From Cetobacterium sp. ZOR0034 (GTDB taxonomy: Bacteria; Fusobacteriota; Fusobacteriia; Fusobacteriales; Fusobacteriaceae), in assembly GCF_000799075.1 (NCBI RefSeq), contig NZ_JTLI01000048.1:1-37381 (forward strand): a stretch of DNA of 37,381 bases, given 5' to 3'. The position numbers and the translations under genes are program-made. The notes under the pieces are model-generated. The model was not told the origin of the DNA and did not search any database. It saw only the letters and a list, made by a program, of their open reading frames with translations. Shown here piece after piece: positions 8,003 to 17,285 of this stretch (positions are counted from its first letter, which is position 1; each line of letters begins with the position of its first letter).

Positions 8003-10534
8003 ATGAAGTTTGAATATGTAAGCTATGGGGGGTCTTTAATTCAGGGATTGAAAAAAGATCCCTCTGTCCTGTATGTATTTTCTGATTATCCTTTAAAAAA
8101 TAGTCAGAGAAAAGAGAGTAAAAGAAATATATTTGAGCCAGATCCAGTGTATCTAACAATTGAAGAGTTTAAAGATATGGCTTTTAGAACAGATAAAATA
8201 GTTTTGAGTGAAGCAAAAAGATTTGTAAGTTTATATAACTATTTGAAAAAAGAGTTTGCAGAAATAAATATAACGAATTATTTTGAATCAATAGAGTTTT
8301 CAAATAAATTTTTTAATTATTATACAGAATTGAATAGAAGTTTGTGTGATGAATCTATAGTGTTGGAAGAATGGCAGAAACAATACTTTGAAATATTTCA
8401 TAAATTTAAATCTAAATATGATATATATTTAGAAGAGAAAAATTATATTCCAAAAGATTGGGTTGAGAGTTTAAAATATTTGAATCTATCCTCTTTTAAA
8501 AAATATAAAAAAATTATGTTTGTAGATATTGTTAGTTTCACTCCTTTAGATAAAGTTGTTATTTCAAAGTTGGAGGAGTTTATAGATGTAGTTATTAGAG
8601 TTCAAGGTGAGCCAGGAGTTTTTGATGAGGAAAACTTAGAGCTGAAAGATATATATCTGCCAAAAATTCAGAAAAATGAGATAACAGTTTTAGAGGTCCA
8701 AGATGAGCTTGAACTAATTGGAAATCTTTTAGACATCATGAAAATGAAAAATCATACAACAAATATTTTTTCACCTGAAGCTGATACAAATGAGTATTCT
8801 AAAATATTTCCTAATAATTTTATGAGAGGAAGTTTTTATACAATAAATGATACGAAGTTTTTTAAATTTTTGACTGCTCAAAGTGATTTAATCTCTAATT
8901 TAGAACCTAGAATGGATAATCTTATTCCGATAAAAAAATTCTTAGAGGGAGTAAGAAATTTAGAAATGCAAGATTACTATGGGATACAAAAAGAGGATAT
9001 GGAGTTTATATACTCACAAATGGATTGGGATTATAAATATATCGGAGAGGAAGAGAACGAAAAGATAACTGAGATATATAAAGATATAATTAAAGTTTCA
9101 GAGTTTGAAACAATCGATAGATTTATAGATTATTTTAATGAATTACTTTCTTTAGAGATATTCCAAGAGAAAATATATAAAGATTTCTACGATAAACTTC
9201 AAGAATATATGGGGTACGCTAAAACAACAGAGATAATGTTAGAATCTAAAGAGATAAAAGGATGTTTTAAAAATGGCGGAGATATTTTGAAGTTTTTACT
9301 ACAATACTTCAATGATGTCGAAATTATTAGAAATGATAACAGTGAAGGTAAATATCTGATAAAACCTATGGAAAATTGCAAAGTTATTACTAATTCAAGA
9401 GAATCGATATTTATAAATTTAAGTACAAGATATCTTCCAAAAATAAAGAGAGACTCACTTTATTTAACAGAGAAGCAAAAAAAAGATAATGGATTTACCT
9501 ATTATGAAAAAGAGAGAAAAGAGGAGAAATATAGATTTTACCAAAGTCTTTTGAAAAATAGATATAATATTATAATCTATATGAAAAATGAGAACAGCGG
9601 GGAAGCTGTTTCACCAATTCTTTCAGAAGTTTTAAATAAATATAGAGTAAATAGACTAGAAAAAACTGTTTATAGTGAAGACATCTTAGAGAGATTAAAA
9701 GCATTGAAATCAAATGCTGTTCCAGAATTCTTAGAAACTAATCTTTTAAAAAGTAAAGAGGATTTTAAAGATGGAGAGTTGAGTATAGGGCCATATGACT
9801 ATGATACTTTGATGAGGTGTGAGTATAGGTTTTATCTAAATAAAGTTTGTTCGCTTCAAAACTTTGAAAAAGAGGATACGTTAGGACTCTCTCTTAAATT
9901 CTTGGGAACATATGTCCATGAAGTTTTTGAAAAATTGACGGATAAAATGTGGAAAAAAATACTGAATCTATCTGACTATAGTGTAACGTACGAAGAGGTA
10001 GAGGAGTTACTTTATAGCAGTTTCCGTAACAATAGAAAAAGAGTTCCAATCTATTTAGATAACTATTTTACGGGTATTTTAATACCACGTTTTGCTAGAA
10101 ATATTTTGAAGTTTTATAAAGAGATTGAAAATCTATACATAGAGAAAAAGGTAAAACGTATAGAGAGTGAAAAAAATAGTAGAAAAGAACCGTTTTTAAA
10201 AGGAGATGTCGAAGTTACATTAAGTGGAAGGGTCGATTTGGTAATTGAAACGACAACAAATAATCATATAATAGATTTTAAAACAGGAAGTAAAATAGAT
10301 AATCAATTGGATTTTTACTCTATTATGTTATATGGAGATGAAACGAAATCTCAAAAGTCAATTTATAACGCTTTTGAAGGAAAACTTGAAAATCAGGATA
10401 AGGTAAAGCTGACAAGAGAACTTTTAAAAGAGAGATTGATAGAGTTTTTTAAAGAGGAGATATACTCTTTAAGTGAAAAGAAAAGTGGGTGTCTATATTG
10501 TGAATATGGAGATATATGTAGGAGGGAGTTCTAA
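8003..10534 (+). CDS. addB: AddB-like PD-(D/E)XK nuclease subunit
   Basis: Probable AddB subunit of an AddAB helicase-nuclease, which processes double-strand breaks for RecA loading. The protein has 843 residues, shorter than Bacillus AddB (about 1,160). The first two thirds are poorly conserved, as expected for the inactivated helicase-like part. The C-terminal nuclease shows CEYRFYLNK (about 604), GRVDLVIE and IIDFKTGS (about 755). The iron-sulphur ligand set is complete: one Cys near 604 and C-x2-C-x5-C in CLYCEYGDIC at the C-terminus, the same spacing as Bacillus AddB. ATG 8003 has AGGAGG seven bases upstream; an in-frame GTG at 7970 lies inside mogA and is not needed. The stop overlaps the addA start. 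Confidence 0.85.
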   Translation: MKFEYVSYGGSLIQGLKKDPSVLYVFSDYPLKNSQRKESKRNIFEPDPVYLTIEEFKDMAFRTDKIVLSEAKRFVSLYNYLKKEFAEINITNYFESIEFSNKFFNYYTELNRSLCDESIVLEEWQKQYFEIFHKFKSKYDIYLEEKNYIPKDWVESLKYLNLSSFKKYKKIMFVDIVSFTPLDKVVISKLEEFIDVVIRVQGEPGVFDEENLELKDIYLPKIQKNEITVLEVQDELELIGNLLDIMKMKNHTTNIFSPEADTNEYSKIFPNNFMRGSFYTINDTKFFKFLTAQSDLISNLEPRMDNLIPIKKFLEGVRNLEMQDYYGIQKEDMEFIYSQMDWDYKYIGEEENEKITEIYKDIIKVSEFETIDRFIDYFNELLSLEIFQEKIYKDFYDKLQEYMGYAKTTEIMLESKEIKGCFKNGGDILKFLLQYFNDVEIIRNDNSEGKYLIKPMENCKVITNSRESIFINLSTRYLPKIKRDSLYLTEKQKKDNGFTYYEKERKEEKYRFYQSLLKNRYNIIIYMKNENSGEAVSPILSEVLNKYRVNRLEKTVYSEDILERLKALKSNAVPEFLETNLLKSKEDFKDGELSIGPYDYDTLMRCEYRFYLNKVCSLQNFEKEDTLGLSLKFLGTYVHEVFEKLTDKMWKKILNLSDYSVTYEEVEELLYSSFRNNRKRVPIYLDNYFTGILIPRFARNILKFYKEIENLYIEKKVKRIESEKNSRKEPFLKGDVEVTLSGRVDLVIETTTNNHIIDFKTGSKIDNQLDFYSIMLYGDETKSQKSIYNAFEGKLENQDKVKLTRELLKERLIEFFKEEIYSLSEKKSGCLYCEYGDICRREF

Positions 10535-13500
10535 TGAAGGGGATAGTTTTAAAAGCGAGTGCTGGAACAGGAAAAACATATAGACTATCTTTAGAGTATT
10601 TAGCTACTCTTTTAAAAGGTGAAAACTATAAGGATGTCCTTGTAATGACGTTTACTAAAAAAGCGACTTCAGAGATTCAAGAGAGAGTTATTCTATTTTT
10701 AGAGGAGATGTATAGAGATAAAGAATCGAGTTTATATGAAAATTTAAAAAATCTATATCCTGATTTGGATTTGTCTTTTGAAAATGTAAGAAGAGTTTAT
10801 TATGAGGTTTTAGATAATAAGGATAGATTAAAAATTTCCACAATAGATGGATTTATAAATAATATATTTAAAAGTGTAACAGCACCTTATTTAAATATAT
10901 TCTCTTATGAAATTATAGATGATACTGAGAATACAGAGATTTTATTGAAATGTTTTGAAAAAATTGTAGAGGATAAATCTGAATTTGATAGATTTAAAAT
11001 ATTTTTACAAAATAGAACAGAGCGGGATATAGAAAAATATCTAGATATACTTAGAAAATTGATAGATAACAGATGGAAGTTGATTTTGATAGAGCAATCT
11101 CAAAATTTAAAATCTAAAGATGGATACGAGTCAACAATATCAATTGATAAATTAGTGAATCATTTAATCACAACTTTTACTGCTGTAAAAGAAAAGAAAA
11201 AAGATGGAAAACCTTTAACTGATTATATGTCAAAGGTTATAAAATGGATTGTTGAAAAGGAAACTGCTCAGCATTTAGATTATATTATTGAGAATTGGAA
11301 TGAGATATTAAAGAGTGAAAAATGTTGGGATGGAAGAAGAGTTAGAACAACAAAATCTATCGATTTAGATTGTGAAATAGAGATTTTGTCGAAGGCTTTT
11401 TCTGAATTGAAAGAGGAGATATCAAAAGAGGTTTTCAATAGAGAGATTTTAACTTTCGAAAAGGAGATATTATACTTTATTCAAAATTTATACTCTATAT
11501 ATGATGAGATAAAGTTTTCAGATAAAAGATTTACACATCTAGATATAAGTAGCTATATGTTCCAATATATAGATAGGCCAGAGATAAACCTTATAAAAGA
11601 TGGATATATAACAGAGTATTTTAAAGATATATTTGATAGTCAATTTAAAACTGTTTTCATTGATGAGTTTCAGGATACAAGTGTTCTTCAATGGAGAATT
11701 CTAAAAGGTCTTATAAATAGTTGTGAAAATCTGATATGTGTTGGAGATGAAAAACAAAGTATATATGGTTGGAGAGGGGGAGAGAAAGCCCTTTTTGAAA
11801 ATCTGCCTGATATAATCGGAGTTTCAGAGGAGACTATGAGTACGTCTTATCGTAGTTGTAGGCATATTGTGGATTTTACAAATAATATATTTAATGGAGT
11901 TTCAGAAACTTATGATGAGGTTGCAGAACTAGAATCACATACCTATAAATGGAGTTTCTCACCTGTCGATGGAAAAAGTGAAGAGCTTGGATATTTTGAA
12001 GTTTTAAGAAAGCAAGAGCTGTTTGCAGAGGATGGCGATGATGATTTAGAGGAATCTATAGATGAAGATCTAGAAGAGGAAAATATGATTGAAACTATGG
12101 TAGATTCTATTGAGGATAACTTTAGAGGAGACTATGGTGGAATAGGAATCATAGCTAGAAGTAATAAGCAGTTGAATGAGATTGCCAATGCTTTAAGTGA
12201 TAGAAAAATACCATTTATAATAGATTCAAATGATTCAATAATATATCATAGAGCTGTAAATCCAATATATAAACTACTTAAATATAGTGTGAACAGAGAT
12301 ATGTTTTCACTTTTAGAATTTTTAAGAAGTGATATAGTTAAAATAGGAAATATTGAGATAAAATCTTTACTTAAGAATTGTTTGAATGAAGAGGAGAGTC
12401 TTCAGAAAGATTTGAAAGAGGTTATAAAAAAAATTGATGATATTTTGGAAAAGGGATTAGATAATAGAAATTTTGTTTTAGATGTAATCGAAAACTTTAA
12501 TCTATCAGAGCATTATTCTGGAAAATCAGATTTAAAAAATATATTTCAATTTTTAGAGATGTCTAAAGAACATGAAAATCTTTATGATTTTTATAATTCG
12601 TTGAGTAGTGAAAAGAAAAATCCTAAATTTAAACAGGTTTCTTTAGAGGAGGAGTCTGCAATAACTCTTTTAAGTATACATAAATCTAAGGGACTTGAAT
12701 TTGAAACTGTTTACTATTTCCATCAGGTACAGAGAAAAGGATTAAATAGTGGAATTCAATTTCATATAGATTTTAAATCACCATTTAATGAGATAGAAAA
12801 TTATATCTTTGTAGATAAAAAGTATGAAAAGGTTTTAAAGTATTTAGATGGAAATTATGATTTTTTAAAAGAGTTAGAGATAAAAGAGGAGCAAGAGGAG
12901 ATAAATAATATCTATGTTGCTCTTACAAGAGCTAAAAAAAATCTATTTTTAGTATTGGGAAATAGTGAAAATAGATATTTAAAGAGTTCAATAGATGGAC
13001 TATTACACTTAAAGTGTGGTAAAATTAGTAGAAATGAAAAAAGTGAAGAAAGTCATAGATTAAAAAATGTAGATCTTTTAGAGTCTATAGATTTCGTTGA
13101 AAAAGAGATTGCAGAGTGTGAACAGCCAAATAGAATGCTATTACTAGATGTAGTTACAGAGGAAAAAAGAAGAGTTGGAAATGCAATTCACTATTATTTA
13201 GAATTTATTATAAATAACAGTGAAGATGAACATGTAGAAGCGAGAGAGAGAACATATTCAAAACATGCTTCTATAATTGGTGAGGAAAGATTAACTCAAA
13301 TTTTAAATGGTTTTGAGTTTCAGAAATTCTTTGAAGATAATCCGATTATATTTTCAGAAGAGTGGGATTATATCTATCCAGAGTATGAGATATATCATGA
13401 TGGAGAGCTAAAAAGAATAGATAGAATTATGATAAAAAAGCCAACTAAGAGCAGTGATGGAAAAATTCTTGTAGTGGATTATAAAACTGGAGGAATCAAC

Positions 13501-13608
13501 CAAGCACAATTAGATGAGTATATAACAATAGTAAAAGCTCATCTAAATAGTTTAGATGTTTTTGAAAACTACATTGTAACAGGTGAGTTTTTAGAGATAA
13601 AACTATAA
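10534..13608 (+). CDS. addA: AddA-like UvrD-family helicase-nuclease
   Basis: ATP-dependent 3'-5' helicase subunit paired with AddB in recombinational repair. Superfamily-1 motifs are in order: Walker A ASAGTGKT (8-15), Walker B FIDEFQDTS (about 376), GDEKQSIYGWRGG (about 405), the SYRSC region, LLSIHKSKGLEFE, and YVALTRAKKN (about 793). A RecB-type nuclease follows, with VGNAIHYYLEF and VVDYKTGG (about 981). The 1,024 residues are shorter than Bacillus AddA (about 1,230), but every motif is present. The ATG overlaps the addB stop (TAATG), implying translational coupling and equal subunits. An acidic insert rich in Asp and Glu lies near residues 490-530. Confidence 0.92.
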   Translation: MKGIVLKASAGTGKTYRLSLEYLATLLKGENYKDVLVMTFTKKATSEIQERVILFLEEMYRDKESSLYENLKNLYPDLDLSFENVRRVYYEVLDNKDRLKISTIDGFINNIFKSVTAPYLNIFSYEIIDDTENTEILLKCFEKIVEDKSEFDRFKIFLQNRTERDIEKYLDILRKLIDNRWKLILIEQSQNLKSKDGYESTISIDKLVNHLITTFTAVKEKKKDGKPLTDYMSKVIKWIVEKETAQHLDYIIENWNEILKSEKCWDGRRVRTTKSIDLDCEIEILSKAFSELKEEISKEVFNREILTFEKEILYFIQNLYSIYDEIKFSDKRFTHLDISSYMFQYIDRPEINLIKDGYITEYFKDIFDSQFKTVFIDEFQDTSVLQWRILKGLINSCENLICVGDEKQSIYGWRGGEKALFENLPDIIGVSEETMSTSYRSCRHIVDFTNNIFNGVSETYDEVAELESHTYKWSFSPVDGKSEELGYFEVLRKQELFAEDGDDDLEESIDEDLEEENMIETMVDSIEDNFRGDYGGIGIIARSNKQLNEIANALSDRKIPFIIDSNDSIIYHRAVNPIYKLLKYSVNRDMFSLLEFLRSDIVKIGNIEIKSLLKNCLNEEESLQKDLKEVIKKIDDILEKGLDNRNFVLDVIENFNLSEHYSGKSDLKNIFQFLEMSKEHENLYDFYNSLSSEKKNPKFKQVSLEEESAITLLSIHKSKGLEFETVYYFHQVQRKGLNSGIQFHIDFKSPFNEIENYIFVDKKYEKVLKYLDGNYDFLKELEIKEEQEEINNIYVALTRAKKNLFLVLGNSENRYLKSSIDGLLHLKCGKISRNEKSEESHRLKNVDLLESIDFVEKEIAECEQPNRMLLLDVVTEEKRRVGNAIHYYLEFIINNSEDEHVEARERTYSKHASIIGEERLTQILNGFEFQKFFEDNPIIFSEEWDYIYPEYEIYHDGELKRIDRIMIKKPTKSSDGKILVVDYKTGGINQAQLDEYITIVKAHLNSLDVFENYIVTGEFLEIKL

Positions 13609-13635
13609 ATTAGAAAAAATGAGAAGGGGGACGAA

Positions 13636-14598
13636 GTGAAAAAGTCAGTATTAACAGGATTATTTTTTATGAGTTTAGTATCGTTTGGAGAAGAGATAGT
13701 GGTATATGGACCGGAATCGATGAAGTGGATAGAAAGTTCAGCGGGTACAATTTTTAAAGAGAAAACAGGAGTAGATATCAAATTTATTCCTATAGATGGT
13801 TTAATTCCAAGAATGAAGTTAGAGAAAAGAAATCCTAAGGCAGATATAGTTGTTGGTCTAACAGATATAAACTATTTAGAAGCTAAGAAAGAGTTACTTA
13901 TAAAAAATTATAAGCCTACAACAGCTTCAAATATAGTTAATAAAGATTTTATAATTGATAGTGAGTGGTCAGTTACTCCGATAGATTATGGAATGTTAGC
14001 TTTAAACTATAACTACGAGAAATTGAACAGAGATTTGAAAACATTTGAAGAGTTAAAAACATATTCTAAAGAGCTTTTAGTTCAAGATCCTAGAAGCTTT
14101 ACTGGAGAAGGATTTATGTTATGGACAATAGCTGTTTATGGAGAGAATTGGTTAAAATTCTGGGAGGATTTAAAACCAGCTATTTTAACAGTTTCATCTG
14201 GGTGGTCAGATTCTTTTGCTAAGTTCTCAGTTGGAGAGGGAGCTATCATGAGTGGTTATGCTTCAAGTTCACTTTATTTCTATCAAGATGGGAATGGAGA
14301 AAAATATAAGAGTTATATTCCAGAAGAGGGAGGATATGTATATTTAGAGGGAGCAGCTTTAGTAAATAAGAAAAATGTGAAGGAATCTTCACAAAAATTC
14401 TTAGATTTCATACTAGAACCTGAATTCCAGAAATTAGCTTTAGAAAAGAACTATATGTTCCCAGTTATAGATTATAAATTACCAGAGGATTATAAACTTG
14501 TTCCGACGACAGATAAAATAGTAAAGATAGATCCAGAATATGTTGCTCAAAATATGGAAAATTGGAAAAAACAATTGATTGAGGTATTAAAAAAATAA
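13636..14598 (+). CDS. thiB: Thiamine ABC transporter substrate-binding protein
   Basis: Periplasmic thiamine/TPP-binding protein of 320 residues with an N-terminal signal peptide (about residues 1-18). It matches the ThiB pattern closely: ADIVVGLTD, PIDYGMLALNYNYEKL, VQDPRSFTGEGFMLW, and a tryptophan-containing SSGWSDSF. It begins with GTG at 13636 behind a strong GGGGG-type ribosome site (13625-13631). No TPP riboswitch fits in the 27-base gap to addA, so thiamine control, if any, is not local. It overlaps the permease gene by one base (TAATG). An iron-binding relative is the main alternative but fits these motifs less well. Confidence 0.88.
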   Translation: MKKSVLTGLFFMSLVSFGEEIVVYGPESMKWIESSAGTIFKEKTGVDIKFIPIDGLIPRMKLEKRNPKADIVVGLTDINYLEAKKELLIKNYKPTTASNIVNKDFIIDSEWSVTPIDYGMLALNYNYEKLNRDLKTFEELKTYSKELLVQDPRSFTGEGFMLWTIAVYGENWLKFWEDLKPAILTVSSGWSDSFAKFSVGEGAIMSGYASSSLYFYQDGNGEKYKSYIPEEGGYVYLEGAALVNKKNVKESSQKFLDFILEPEFQKLALEKNYMFPVIDYKLPEDYKLVPTTDKIVKIDPEYVAQNMENWKKQLIEVLKK

Positions 14599-16103
14599 TG
14601 AAAAAAAATAGAACCTATAGCTATATCTATCTTGTTCTATGGGTGACACCTTTAATTTTTTTTGTTAGAGATTTCTTTCAAGTGAGTGAGATTAAAAATT
14701 TAGATTACTTTGAGTATTTTAAACTTTTCAAAATCTCACTCCTTCAAGGAGGAGTTTCTGTATTTTTCTCAACAATAGTTGCTTTAGTGCCAGCTTACTA
14801 TATGAGTTATAAGAGGAATACTCTTACAAAACTTTTAGAGGGGCTTATATTTATACCATTTTTCTTTCCAACAATCTCTACAGTAGTTGCGTTTACACTT
14901 ATATTTAATCTACCATTTTTAAAAGATTTTAATATTCTTTACAGTTTAAAGGCTATTATACTTGCAAATGTATTTTACAATAGTCCTATTATGATAAAGT
15001 ACTTGAGTCAAGGGATGAGAAATATTCCAAAAAATATTGTAGAGGCTGGTAAAATAGATGGATTAAATGAGATTGGAGTTTTCTTTAAAATTAAATTACC
15101 ACTTATCTTCCCTCAGGTTTTCAGAGGAATGTTTTTAGTATTTATATACACGTTTGCATCTTTTGGTGTCGTTTTAGCTTTAGGTGGAATACGTTATTCT
15201 AATTTTGAAGTTGAGATAGCAAATACACTTTTAAGAGATGCTAACTTCACAAAAGCATTAATATTAGGTGCATTTCAGTTTTTATTTTTAATAGCAATAA
15301 ACCTCTTAGGAGAACTTTATTCACCATACGAATTAGAGGGAGAGTTTCGTCAAAAAGAGATTTCTTCGTGGGTGTTTTTATATTCGATTTTATATTTTCT
15401 AATAGAATCGGCAGTAGTTTTAATAGGGATATTTTATGGTTTTTATAACTATTACATTGGAAAGTTTTCTTTAGATGGCTTTATTAGACTTTTCAATCAG
15501 AGTTTTAATAGCTCATATCCTGTTCTCGAAGGAATTAGAAACTCACTCATATTAGCATCTATAACACCGATATTTGTAATTATATTTACATATCTACTTC
15601 TAAAAAATTTTACGAAAATGACAAGTGCGGTTGTTTTCTCTACAATGGGATTTTCGAGTGCATTTTTAGGAATAGCTTTAATATATATAAATATACTTTA
15701 TGATATAAAGTTATGGATACTTTTAATAGTTGGATATTTCCTAATCACAGTTCCGATAGCATATTCATTTATGTATCAATATGTGAGGGAGTTTCCAAAA
15801 GATATCTTAGATTTAGCTAAGATAGATAGACTTTCACCTTTAAAAACTTTTTTATTAATAGAGTGTCCTATATTAAAAAATGTTTTTTTAGGAACATATT
15901 TACAGATATTTGCAATTATTCTAGGAGAGTTCACAATATCTTACTCAATGCAGCTAGGAAGAGATTTTCCAACCCTGGCATTAGTTAACTACTCACTTTT
16001 TTCAGATAAGAAACTTCTAGAAGGTGCAGCGCTATCATCTGTAAATATAATAATAGTTGTTGCCTTGTTTTACATATCAAATAAAATTACAGAAAAAGAA
16101 TAG
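14598..16103 (+). CDS. thiP: Thiamine ABC transporter permease (two-domain)
   Basis: A 501-residue inner-membrane permease with about twelve membrane helices arranged as two homologous halves. Each half carries a binding-protein-dependent EAA loop: VEAGKIDGLNEIGVFFKIKL in the first and LDLAKIDRLSPLKTFLLIEC in the second. That double-permease layout is typical of ThiP and of ferric-type FbpB. Pairing with the ThiB-type binding protein immediately upstream decides for thiamine. The ATPase partner (ThiQ) is not in this operon or elsewhere in the window, so an ATPase must come from another locus. Confidence 0.87.
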   Translation: MKKNRTYSYIYLVLWVTPLIFFVRDFFQVSEIKNLDYFEYFKLFKISLLQGGVSVFFSTIVALVPAYYMSYKRNTLTKLLEGLIFIPFFFPTISTVVAFTLIFNLPFLKDFNILYSLKAIILANVFYNSPIMIKYLSQGMRNIPKNIVEAGKIDGLNEIGVFFKIKLPLIFPQVFRGMFLVFIYTFASFGVVLALGGIRYSNFEVEIANTLLRDANFTKALILGAFQFLFLIAINLLGELYSPYELEGEFRQKEISSWVFLYSILYFLIESAVVLIGIFYGFYNYYIGKFSLDGFIRLFNQSFNSSYPVLEGIRNSLILASITPIFVIIFTYLLLKNFTKMTSAVVFSTMGFSSAFLGIALIYINILYDIKLWILLIVGYFLITVPIAYSFMYQYVREFPKDILDLAKIDRLSPLKTFLLIECPILKNVFLGTYLQIFAIILGEFTISYSMQLGRDFPTLALVNYSLFSDKKLLEGAALSSVNIIIVVALFYISNKITEKE

Positions 16104-16114
16104 GGAGGGAAAAT

Positions 16115-16738
16115 ATGATAAATGCAATATGGTTAGGACTTATAGTGATTGGAATTGCAATATCTATGTTTACAGGGAATGTTCAAGCAGTAACAGACTC
16201 AGTAATATCATCATCAAAAACAGCTGTGGAAATAGCGATAGGTTTAGTTGGAATAATGTCTTTCTGGCTAGGACTTATGAAAGTAGCCGAAGAAGCTGGG
16301 CTTGTAAAAGCTTTAGGAAAAGGATTGAAACCTATTATGAAAAGATTATTTCCTGAAATACCAGAGGATCATCCAGCAGTTGGAAGTATCGTTGCAAACG
16401 TAGCTGCAAACTTCTTTGGATTAGGAAATGCCGCAACTCCTTTAGGAATCAAGGCTATGCAAGAGTTACAAGAGTTGAATGACAATAAAGATGAAGCTAC
16501 GGATGCAATGGTTTTATTCTTAGCTATAAATACATCGTCAGTAACTTTAATCTCATCAAGTGTAATAGCTTATAGAGCAGCAGCAAACTCAGCAAATGTA
16601 ACTGAGATAATAGCACCAACGATAATAGCAACAGTTATCTCAACTGTTGTAGCAGTAGTATCGTGTAAAGCTTTACAAAAATTGCCAGCATTCAAAAGAG
16701 AAAAACTTTCAAAGGATATAACAGGAGGGGATAAATAA
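16115..16738 (+). CDS. spmA: SpmA-like nucleoside-recognition (GATE-domain) membrane protein
   Basis: A 207-residue integral membrane protein with the nucleoside-recognition/GATE domain found in spore maturation protein A. Visible features are about five hydrophobic segments, the conserved VANVAANFFGLGNAATPLG stretch near the centre, and NTSSVTLISSS. It has an AGGGAGGG ribosome site and overlaps spmB by one base, so the two are translated as a pair, as in spore formers. There are no other sporulation genes here and the envelope looks diderm, so the role is not spore maturation. SpmAB-type proteins are better read as transporters of unknown substrate, perhaps linked to peptidoglycan or nucleosides. 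Confidence 0.82.
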   Translation: MINAIWLGLIVIGIAISMFTGNVQAVTDSVISSSKTAVEIAIGLVGIMSFWLGLMKVAEEAGLVKALGKGLKPIMKRLFPEIPEDHPAVGSIVANVAANFFGLGNAATPLGIKAMQELQELNDNKDEATDAMVLFLAINTSSVTLISSSVIAYRAAANSANVTEIIAPTIIATVISTVVAVVSCKALQKLPAFKREKLSKDITGGDK

Positions 16739-17277
16739 TGTTTACAATTATAATGGAGAAGATATCGCTATATGCAATTCCAGCAATAATTTTATTTATT
16801 TTATCTTATGCTTATTTTGTAAAGAAAGTAAAGGTCTATGAAGTATTTTGTGAAGGAGCAAAAGAGGGATTTACAACTGCTATAAGAATAATACCGTTCT
16901 TAGTTGCAATGTTAGTTGGAATAGGTGTGTTTAGAAGTTCTGGAGCGATTGATGTAATAATAACAGCGATAAACCCAGTTCTAGAGTTTATAGGAATGCC
17001 TGGAGAAGTACTGCCAATGGCAATAATGAGACCACTTTCTGGTGGAGGATCAACAGGAATATTAAATGATATATTTATAACTCATGGTCCAGATTCTTTA
17101 GCAGGAAGAATAGCTTCTGTTATGATGGGATCGACAGAAACAACTTTCTATGTTTTGGCTGTTTATTTTGGAGCTGTAAGTATCAGAAAAACAAGACATG
17201 CTGTTGTAGCTGGTTTACTAGCAGACGTAGCTGGTATATTGGCGGCAGTTTGGATTTGTAACCTAATGTTTAGTTAG
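16738..17277 (+). CDS. spmB: SpmB-like nucleoside-recognition membrane protein
   Basis: A 179-residue membrane protein, the partner of SpmA in the same superfamily. It has the family stretch MRPLSGGGSTGILND (about residues 100-114) and MMGSTETTFYVLAVYFG (about 130-146). The overlapping start (TAATG) with spmA supports a heteromeric complex in the inner membrane. It is followed after eight bases by an LD-carboxypeptidase gene, a context suggesting a cell-wall related process. No function in this group of bacteria is established as far as I know. Confidence 0.82.
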   Translation: MFTIIMEKISLYAIPAIILFILSYAYFVKKVKVYEVFCEGAKEGFTTAIRIIPFLVAMLVGIGVFRSSGAIDVIITAINPVLEFIGMPGEVLPMAIMRPLSGGGSTGILNDIFITHGPDSLAGRIASVMMGSTETTFYVLAVYFGAVSIRKTRHAVVAGLLADVAGILAAVWICNLMFS

Positions 17278-17285
17278 GTGAGAGA

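Noticed and set aside
13609..13635. TPP riboswitch before thiB
   Set aside because: Only 27 bases separate thiB from addA, too short for a TPP aptamer.
16057..16356. An alternative-frame protein overlapping the end of thiP and the start of spmA
   Set aside because: It is Cys/Asn/Arg-rich, has no domain, overlaps two well-supported genes and has no ribosome site.
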